Of a stretch of DNA of 28,326 nucleotides, positions 1-4,697 are shown piece by piece (within the stretch, counting starts at the first letter, position 1; every line of letters starts with the position of its first letter). The stretch comes from Bacilli bacterium. GTDB lineage: Bacteria > Bacillota_I > Bacilli_A > RF39 > UBA660. The notes beneath the pieces are model-generated. The model did no database searches, was not told the DNA's origin, and was given only the letters and a program-made list of their open reading frames with translations. A program made the position numbers and the translations under genes. Location of the stretch: the NCBI GenBank assembly GCA_017888105.1, contig JAGHGS010000057.1, forward strand, positions 1-28,326, given 5' to 3'.

Positions 1-7
1 CTTACCT

Positions 8-27
8 AACCTCCTACACTCATTATA
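8..27 (-). promoter_or_regulatory. Promoter and RBS of a minus-strand gene off the left edge
   Basis: Read on the minus strand, a TATAAT -10 box (22-27) preceded by TGC (extended -10) is followed by an AGGAGGTT Shine-Dalgarno (8-15). The start codon would fall at or just beyond position 1. The gene itself is not in the window. I see no strong -35 box. Confidence 0.6.
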
Positions 28-100
28 GCATATATCCCTAATAAAGAAAGAGTTTTTGCAAAATAAAATAAAAAAAGAAAAAGAATTAATTGAATAAGAA

Positions 101-124
101 AAAAAGTAGGCCATCCTACTTTTT
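101..124 (-). terminator. Intrinsic terminator of the GtrA-like gene
   Basis: A 10-bp perfect stem (AAAAAGTAGG / CCTACTTTTT) with a 4-nt loop is followed on the minus strand by a run of T. The stop codon TAG (116-118) lies inside the stem. Confidence 0.85.
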
Positions 125-544
125 AAATACAAATAATTTACTAATTATATAATTGCCAACAACAACAACAATTTGTGCAACAATCGTCCAAATAATAACC
201 CATAAATTACTATCTAAACCAAGTAATGTAACAAAGAACCACATAATAACCATTTCCATAACCAAAGTGGTAATTCGACCCGCTACAAATCCACTGACTT
301 CTTTTAAATATTGTTTTGATTTGGAATGAAAAACAAAAATTCGATTAGCAAAATAAGCAAAAGCAACCGCTATAATCCAAGAAATAATAACTGCTACTTG
401 TAATTCTATAGCGTTACTTGCATCCAATATGGTAAATAACAATCCATATTTTACAGCCAAACTAATAAGCGTTGTAAGACCACCAACAATTAAATAATTA
501 ATAATTTCTTCGTACTTATGATAAAGATCCCATATTTTTTTCAT
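116..544 (-). CDS. GtrA-like membrane protein
   Basis: This 142-residue protein has four hydrophobic segments (about residues 15-35, 45-66, 84-108, 114-138). It matches the GtrA family in length, in the early VGG motif (residues 20-22) and in the C-terminal FVFKK ending. GtrA proteins are thought to flip or help transfer polyprenyl-linked sugars across the membrane for O-antigen or teichoic acid glycosylation. The start ATG has a TTAGGTGA Shine-Dalgarno and a TATAAT -10 box (562-567, minus strand). A GT2 glycosyltransferase of the kind that usually partners GtrA is encoded at 8286-9230, not adjacent. The family call rests on topology and motifs; the substrate is unknown. Confidence 0.85.
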   Translation of the reverse strand: MKKIWDLYHKYEEIINYLIVGGLTTLISLAVKYGLLFTILDASNAIELQVAVIISWIIAVAFAYFANRIFVFHSKSKQYLKEVSGFVAGRITTLVMEMVIMWFFVTLLGLDSNLWVIIWTIVAQIVVVVGNYIISKLFVFKK

Positions 545-644
545 TTAATTCACCTAACACAATTATACATAAAAAGTAAAAAAAAGCAAAGTTAATCTTT
601 TAAATATTCAAAATTTTGATATAATACTATTAAGGTGAAATTAC

Positions 645-2582
645 ATGAAAAAGAAGTTTAACGTTATATTTTATTTAAGTTTCCTTATCATCTATTTAGA
701 AGTATTAACAAAAATATTCGTCACTAAAAGTTTTAGTGGCGTCCTTTTAACTTTACTTTTTAGTATTCCAATAATTTTAATCTTGTATTTAATAACAAAT
801 ATTTTCAAAAATAAGGGAAATATGGTTCTAACTTATATAATAAGTGTTGTATTAATATTTTACTATTGTTTTCAATTTTTCTTCCATAGATTATTCAGCA
901 ATATATTTTCATTTAACACATTAGGACTAGCTAGTAATGCCCTTGATTTTACGAATATTATATTTGATGTGGTCTTAAAAAATATATGGGTTGTTCTTTT
1001 ATATTTACTACCACTCATTCTATTAATTATATTTCACAAAAAAATTAGCTTTGAAAGAACTAGTTTAAAGAGAATTATTATTTGTCTAATAGCAATAATT
1101 CTCATTTGGATTTTATCTTTATTATGTTTATTCATTAATAGAAATGAAACCTATTCTGCATACAATTTATATTATAATATTAATAGTGAGGCAAAAACCG
1201 TTGAAAAATTTGGACTATTTACTTATACAAGACTAGATATTAAAAGAGTATTATTTGGCTTTGAAGAAAAATTGACGATAAATGAGGAGCCGGATATACC
1301 AAGCGTTCCAGATGAGGAAGAACCAGAAGAAGAAGTCCCTACTTATAATGAAATAGAAATTGATTTTGACGCACTTATGGCAAATGAAACAAATGAAACA
1401 ATTAAAAGTATGTTAGAATATTTTAAAAATAGTGATGCAACGAATAAAAATGAATATACTGGTATGTTTGAAGGAAAAAATTTAATATTTATTCTTGCTG
1501 AAGGATTTAACATGATTGCAGTTGACAAAGAATTAACTCCAACTCTGTATAAGTTAAGTCATGAAGGATTTGTCTTTAATAATTTTTATTCACCAGTCTT
1601 TTTAAGTACAACGGGTGGGGAATTTCAAGCAACAACAGGACTTATTCCTACTCAATCTATATTATCGGACTGGAAGAAGTACCAACCAACCATATCGTAT
1701 GCTTTAGGAAATGCCTTTAGTAATCTTGGATATACTGCAAATGGATATCATAATTGGACATATACCTATTATAGTAGACAAAAAACAATGGAAACTTTAG
1801 GCTTTACTTCCTATATGGGCTGTGGTAATGGTATGGAAGATTTAATTAATTGTAGTTGGCTTCCAAGTGATGTTGACATGATCAATCAAACTTTACCATT
1901 ATATCAAGATAATACACCATTTGTAACCTATTATGTGACTGTTTCCGGCCACGCTCCTTATGCTTATAATTCAACAGGAAATTCAATTGCTTTAAAAAAC
2001 ATTGATTATGTCAAAGATTTACCTTATTCAAATAACGTTAAAGCTTATTTAGCAACTCAAATTGAATTAGATAAGGCATTAGAATCTTTAATAGCGGGTT
2101 TAGAAGCAAAAGGAATTTTAGAAGATACAGTAATCGCCTTAGTAGGAGATCATTACCCATATACACTAACAATAGATGAAGTAAATGAACTAAGTGACTA
2201 TGAACGTGATGAAATAGTAGAAGTAAACCGTAGTAATTTTATTCTTTGGAATAGTGAGATAGAAACAATAGAAGTGGATAAAGTAGGAAGTCAGATTGAT
2301 GTTTTACCAACTTTATTAAATTTGTTTGGTGTAGAATATGATTCAAGATTAATAGTAGGAAAAGATATATTAAGCGATGCACCAGGATTAGCAATATTTT
2401 CTAATCGAAGTTGGGTAAGTGATTATGGAACTTACAAAAACGGTAAATTTACTCTAAAAGAAGGAGTGACTTTAAAAAATACTAGCGAATATGTAACAGA
2501 AATGAACAATTTAGTATCCAATCGTTTTACATTAAGTGCCAATATAATAAAGTATAATATGTATGAATATCTCTTAAAATAA
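645..2582 (+). CDS. LtaS-like phosphoglycerol transferase (sulfatase fold)
   Basis: The 645-residue protein has five N-terminal membrane segments (about residues 7-170), an acidic Pro/Glu-rich linker (about 215-235) and an extracellular alkaline-phosphatase/sulfatase domain (about 278-600). Residues expected for LtaS chemistry are visible: metal ligand Glu286 in ILAEGF, the likely nucleophile Thr322 in STTGGEF, His436 in SGHAPY, and Asp502-His503 in GDHYP. LtaS-family enzymes polymerise glycerol phosphate from phosphatidylglycerol into lipoteichoic acid or transfer it to glycans. The start has an AAGGTGA Shine-Dalgarno and a TATAAT box at 620-625. It is divergent from the GtrA-like gene. Whether it is a true LTA synthase or a phosphoglycerol modifier of another glycan cannot be told from sequence alone. 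Confidence 0.88.
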   Translation: MKKKFNVIFYLSFLIIYLEVLTKIFVTKSFSGVLLTLLFSIPIILILYLITNIFKNKGNMVLTYIISVVLIFYYCFQFFFHRLFSNIFSFNTLGLASNALDFTNIIFDVVLKNIWVVLLYLLPLILLIIFHKKISFERTSLKRIIICLIAIILIWILSLLCLFINRNETYSAYNLYYNINSEAKTVEKFGLFTYTRLDIKRVLFGFEEKLTINEEPDIPSVPDEEEPEEEVPTYNEIEIDFDALMANETNETIKSMLEYFKNSDATNKNEYTGMFEGKNLIFILAEGFNMIAVDKELTPTLYKLSHEGFVFNNFYSPVFLSTTGGEFQATTGLIPTQSILSDWKKYQPTISYALGNAFSNLGYTANGYHNWTYTYYSRQKTMETLGFTSYMGCGNGMEDLINCSWLPSDVDMINQTLPLYQDNTPFVTYYVTVSGHAPYAYNSTGNSIALKNIDYVKDLPYSNNVKAYLATQIELDKALESLIAGLEAKGILEDTVIALVGDHYPYTLTIDEVNELSDYERDEIVEVNRSNFILWNSEIETIEVDKVGSQIDVLPTLLNLFGVEYDSRLIVGKDILSDAPGLAIFSNRSWVSDYGTYKNGKFTLKEGVTLKNTSEYVTEMNNLVSNRFTLSANIIKYNMYEYLLK

Positions 2583-2628
2583 ACTGGTAAAAAGAGGTTT
2601 AATAAATAGATAGAGAGTGAATAAAATA

Positions 2629-2666
2629 AAAATATGTACAACAGGTATTACTTATGTACATATTTT
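2629..2666 (+). terminator. Hairpin downstream of the LtaS-like gene
   Basis: A perfect 12-bp inverted repeat (AAAATATGTACA at 2629-2640 with TGTACATATTTT at 2655-2666) encloses a 14-nt loop. The T run after it is poor, so it may be an RNA-stabilising hairpin or a weak terminator rather than the main stop. Confidence 0.45.
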
Positions 2667-2726
2667 ATCTTTGATCTCAATCTAATATTATAAGTATTAA
2701 CGATTTCAAGGAGTAATATCTAAAAG

Positions 2727-2759
2727 GAAGCAACAAAACATATGTTACTTCTTTTTTTT
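2727..2759. terminator. Bidirectional terminator between convergent genes
   Basis: GAAGCAACA-like and TGTTACTTC arms (2728-2751) form a hairpin. It has a T run on the plus strand (2752-2759) and CCTTTT on the minus strand. The single C·A mismatch on plus becomes a G·U wobble on minus. It can end both the LtaS-like transcript and the minus-strand regulator whose stop codon is at 2758-2760. Confidence 0.75.
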
Positions 2760-3282
2760 AATTAGAAATCAACCCTTTAACTTCCCTAGCTTTCAACTTT
2801 TTAACTGGCTTATAGCGAACGCATTCAGTAATTTTACCAACACACCAATCAGCACTATACCCAAAAGTTTCACAAATTTGTTTTAAGTCTGCTGTACTAA
2901 TACTTTTTCTACCTGTTTCATAATCGCTAATTAAAAAACGATAGGTATTAATTCTTTTAGCCATTTTTTCTTGGATTAGTCCTTCATTTCTTCTAATATC
3001 TTTTAATCTTTTACCGAGATATTTTTTATCAACTTCAACTAATTTTGTAGTATTATTTTTCTTTTTACTAAACCCCATCATATAATCAAAAGAAACATCA
3101 CAAGTATTACAAATCTTATTTAATAGGGGAATAGTTATCTCATTATAACCATTTTCCCAATTAGAAACATAACTAATTGAAACATCTAACATTTTTGCAA
3201 ATTCTTTTTGTGTCATCTCTTTCTTTATTCTAATTTGATAAGCTTTCTCCTCAATAGAAGCCAAATTTCTCTCTTTCTCCAT
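2758..3282 (-). CDS. Tandem-HTH (XRE family) transcriptional regulator
   Basis: I place the start at the internal ATG at 3280-3282. It has a TGAGG Shine-Dalgarno about 8 nt upstream, whereas the ATG 29 codons upstream has none and would add a tail unlike the family. The 174-residue product holds two XRE-type HTH domains. The first spans about residues 10-70 (MTQKEFAKMLDVSISYVSNWENG), the second about 87-145 (KMAKRINTYRFLISDYETGR). The gene is homologous in plan to the second regulator at 4050-4502, about 770 bp away on the same strand. It probably binds DNA as a regulator of the local islet. The effector and operator are unknown. The intergenic inverted repeat at 3405-3422 is a candidate binding site. 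Confidence 0.85.
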   Translation of the reverse strand: MEKERNLASIEEKAYQIRIKKEMTQKEFAKMLDVSISYVSNWENGYNEITIPLLNKICNTCDVSFDYMMGFSKKKNNTTKLVEVDKKYLGKRLKDIRRNEGLIQEKMAKRINTYRFLISDYETGRKSISTADLKQICETFGYSADWCVGKITECVRYKPVKKLKAREVKGLISN

Positions 3283-3403
3283 AATATATACCTCAGGGTA
3301 ATTATTACATGAGAACAGACTTAATTTTAAGAATTCTACACTAATAAGCTCAAAATATTGCCAATTCATATTAAAATAAGAAATATTGTATTATTTTAGA
3401 AGT

Positions 3404-3422
3404 TTTGACAAGTTTTGTCGAA
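3404..3422. promoter_or_regulatory. Candidate operator between divergent HTH gene and small ORF
   Basis: TTGACA (3405-3410) and TTGTCGAA (3415-3422) form an imperfect inverted repeat in the divergent intergenic region. On the minus strand TTGTCA can serve as a -35 box for the HTH gene. The TGTCGAA heptamer recurs in the 58-nt modules of the repeat element at 3978-4035 and 15872-15929. Confidence 0.4.
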
Positions 3423-3470
3423 CAGCATGAAGATTTAAAAAATATATGATATGATAATCGCGGTGATGAT

Positions 3471-3575
3471 ATGAAAGAGGAAATTTTAATAGGGGATGTA
3501 GTAAAAAGTGTTGACGAATTATTATTAAATTTAGAGGTATATTACACAATTAAAAATATTAATAGAATAGATTAG
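3471..3575 (+). CDS. Small ORF, 34 residues, divergent from HTH regulator
   Basis: ATG at 3471 follows a GGTGAT Shine-Dalgarno-like stretch (3462-3467) and a TATGATAAT -10-like sequence (3450-3458). The peptide begins MKEEILIGDVVKSVDELL and ends NRID. It is acidic at the front, with no signal peptide or membrane segment. I do not recognise it. Position, RBS and divergence from a regulator make it a plausible gene, but length and AT-richness leave room for chance. Confidence 0.4.
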   Translation: MKEEILIGDVVKSVDELLLNLEVYYTIKNINRID

Positions 3576-3680
3576 AAAAAAATAATTTATACTTGTATTT
3601 TACTTGTTAAATTATTATATATGCCATATACATTCTTGATAAATTACAAGTTGTTCTGCATATTTTAATTAATTACTATA

Positions 3681-3701
3681 ATTGTAAATTAATTGTAAAT
3701 T
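3681..3701. repeat. Two 10-bp direct repeats, 11-bp period
   Basis: ATTGTAAATT occurs at 3681-3690 and again at 3692-3701, one helical turn apart. The second copy overlaps the -35 box of the antisense promoter at 3700-3728. This spacing suits a regulator that binds one DNA face, for example one of the two neighbouring HTH proteins. The region is very AT-rich, so chance is possible. Confidence 0.45.
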
Positions 3702-3728
3702 GTATTTATATCAAAATTAAGATATACT
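3700..3728 (+). promoter_or_regulatory. Promoter of antisense RNA, element copy 1
   Basis: TTGTAT (3700-3705), a 17-bp spacer and TATACT (3723-3728) predict a start near 3735. That is at the outer end of the 11-bp closing inverted repeat (3738-3748). The promoter opposes the sense promoter at 3958-3986. Confidence 0.6.
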
Positions 3729-3734
3729 TAAATT

Positions 3735-3818
3735 GTAAGCGTTAGGGAAACAACCTAATGCCTATTGGTTTTTCAGCATTGGTTGTTATCTCTAGGACCA
3801 ATGCTATTTTTATTATTC
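3735..3818 (+). ncRNA. Predicted cis-antisense RNA, element copy 1
   Basis: The RNA would start near 3735 and run through a bulged hairpin (ACAACC/AATGC arms against GCATT/GGTTGT, about 3750-3785). It would end at an intrinsic terminator whose arms are AGCATTGGT (3775-3783) and ACCAATGCT (3797-3805), followed by ATTTTTATTATT. The two hairpins share the GCATTGGT arm, so they exclude each other. The roughly 80-nt RNA is fully complementary to the 3' half of the 35-codon ORF on the other strand. It is inferred from the promoter, the terminator and the equivalent arrangement in copy 2. Confidence 0.55.
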
Positions 3819-3949
3819 TTGGTAAAATTACTTTTAACCGAACCTTCATACTTTACTCACCTCAATTCTACAACCAAACCCCTCTAAAGAGTAAAAGAAG
3901 TAAAAAATAGAAATGGAAAAGAACAAAGGCATGCATTGTCCCTAACGCT
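3738..3949 (-). ncRNA. Structured sense transcript region, element copy 1
   Basis: Perfect 11-bp inverted repeats (AGCGTTAGGGA 3738-3748, TCCCTAACGCT 3939-3949) close a 212-nt region. A sense transcript from the promoter at 3958-3986 would begin just outside its 5' arm. Copy 2 has the same closing stem with compensatory changes, which supports an RNA fold (or a folded single strand). The region carries the small ORF at 3742-3849. Confidence 0.55.
3742..3849 (-). CDS. Small ORF, 35 residues, toxin-like candidate (copy 1)
   Basis: The minus-strand ATG (3847-3849) has a GAGGTGAG Shine-Dalgarno 7-8 nt upstream. The peptide starts MKVRLKVILPRIIKIALVLE, is basic and hydrophobic at the N-terminus, and its TAA stop lies inside the closing stem. 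Copy 2 encodes an aligned ORF. The beginnings match as MK..LK.IL, with an in-frame 6-nt gap and synonymous third-position changes, which argues for coding. Position inside a structured, antisense-covered transcript resembles type I toxins. No known toxin family is recognised. Alternatives are a regulatory or signalling peptide, or no translation at all. Confidence 0.45.
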   Translation of the reverse strand: MKVRLKVILPRIIKIALVLEITTNAEKPIGIRLFP

Positions 3950-3957
3950 AAGACTAT

Positions 3958-3986
3958 ATTATGAAGTACAGTTTATGAAAAAGCAA
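3958..3986 (-). promoter_or_regulatory. Sense promoter of element copy 1
   Basis: On the minus strand, TTGCTT (3981-3986), a 17-bp spacer and CATAAT (3958-3963) predict a start near 3951, just before the closing stem. The aligned promoter in copy 2 keeps the TTGCTT box and the 17-bp spacing. Confidence 0.5.
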
Positions 3987-4035
3987 GAAAAAGCGTTCGA
4001 CAAATTCCGACGCTTTCCTACATCTATGTCGAAAA
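3978..4035 (-). repeat. 58-nt conserved upstream module, copy 1
   Basis: Aligned without gaps, this stretch matches 15872-15929 (opposite strand) at 51 of 58 positions by hand count. It contains TTCGACA and TGTCGAA arms and a second overlapping 7-bp stem (AAAGCGT/ACGCTTT), which together can form an H-type pseudoknot. It could alternatively hold paired binding sites upstream of the sense promoter. It begins right after the terminator of the HTH gene at 4050-4502. Confidence 0.8.
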
Positions 4036-4077
4036 TAAAAAAGAACCATTTATTTTAAATATTTTGGTTCTTTTATT
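4030..4077 (-). terminator. Intrinsic terminator of the second HTH regulator
   Basis: On the minus strand, AAAAGAACCA and TGGTTCTTTT pair as a 10-bp stem around an AT-rich loop, followed by a T-rich tail. The stem contains the last codons of the gene. A similar hairpin (GAAACCA/TGGATTC) precedes copy 2 of the element at 15838-15868. Confidence 0.8.
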
Positions 4078-4502
4078 TTACCTAGGAGGTAATCAGCAGA
4101 GATATGATATTTGCTACATATAGTATAAAGAAAAGGAGTAGCAATAAAATTTCTTCCTTTTTCATTAAAAGCAATTGAAGAAAAAGTAGTATTTAAAATA
4201 TTAGCAAGCTTAACTTGAGTTAATTTATTTTCTTTTCTAAATTCTTTTAAACGAATACCTGCAACAACCTTATCAGCCTTTGTAACATTATCATATTGCT
4301 TAACATCCGTTAAACCAAGTAAATAATCAATAGACACATTAAAATAATCACTTAGAGTTATAAGATGTTTGATTGGAATAATTTTTTCGCCAATTTCATA
4401 ATGATTATATGTTCTTCTATCAATTCCTAAAATATTAGCCACTTTTTCTTGAGTTAAATTAAAGTTTATTCTTGTATTTTGCAGTACAATATTATATTTC
4501 AC
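4050..4502 (-). CDS. Tandem-HTH (XRE family) transcriptional regulator
   Basis: I choose the GTG at 4500-4502, which has GGTGG 5 nt upstream, over the TTG four codons earlier. The 150-residue protein has two XRE HTH domains, each ending in a YLLG motif. The first spans about residues 4-62 (LTQEKVANILGIDRRTYNHYEIGE), the second about 80-143 (LTQVKLANILNTTFSSIAFNEKGR). It shares this plan with the regulator at 2758-3282. A TATAAT box lies at 4527-4532 on the minus strand. The conserved element copy 1 begins immediately after its terminator on the same strand, so it may regulate or once have travelled with that element. Targets are unknown. Confidence 0.85.
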   Translation of the reverse strand: MKYNIVLQNTRINFNLTQEKVANILGIDRRTYNHYEIGEKIIPIKHLITLSDYFNVSIDYLLGLTDVKQYDNVTKADKVVAGIRLKEFRKENKLTQVKLANILNTTFSSIAFNEKGRNFIATPFLYTICSKYHISADYLLGKIKEPKYLK

Positions 4503-4575
4503 ATTAACCACCAAGTTAATTCTCTCATTATAATTTTTTTTAAAAAATATTTAGCTCACTATTGTGTTATTTTTC

Positions 4576-4604
4576 TTGACTTTTAGGATACTCAAATTTA
4601 TAAT
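4576..4604 (+). promoter_or_regulatory. Promoter of the DUF6273-like surface protein
   Basis: TTGACT (4576-4581), a 17-bp spacer and TATAAT (4599-4604) make a near-consensus sigma-A promoter with a start near 4611. This leaves an approximately 87-nt leader before the ATG at 4698. Confidence 0.8.
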
Positions 4605-4610
4605 TAATAT

Positions 4611-4697
4611 GTAAGCTAGGAAACTTATCATATGTCCATGATAGATTATTTTTATGATTAATAAAATGAAGCCTAGCATCATGTTAGGAGAGAGTTT
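4611..4697 (+). promoter_or_regulatory. Structured leader with two exclusive hairpins over the RBS
   Basis: GCTAGG (4615-4620) pairs perfectly with CCTAGC (4672-4677). That stem closes a junction holding hairpin TATCAT-ATGTCC-ATGATA (4626-4643) and a weaker AT-rich hairpin. The same CCTAGC can instead pair with GTTAGG (4683-4688, one G·U), which overlaps the Shine-Dalgarno AGGAGAG (4686-4692). The layout fits an antisequestor/sequestor translational switch, riboswitch or thermosensor. It matches no riboswitch consensus I know. Confidence 0.45.

Noticed and set aside
3738..3949. Retron msr/msd RNA (inverted repeats closing hairpins)
   Set aside because: The closing stem and long hairpin look superficially similar, but no reverse transcriptase is encoded near either copy, and the opposing promoters and ORF are better explained as a sense/antisense pair.
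3978..4035. IS200/IS605 or HEARO/omega-RNA end
   Set aside because: Pseudoknot-like hairpins occur in such ends, but there is no TnpA, TnpB or IscB gene or remnant, and similarity continues past both sides of the hairpin.
3978..4035. Definite Spo0A boxes (TGTCGAA)
   Set aside because: The heptamer also occurs inside coding DNA (near 12307, 19505, 22749, 24515), about as often as base composition predicts, and sporulation is not evident in the window; kept only as a motif note.
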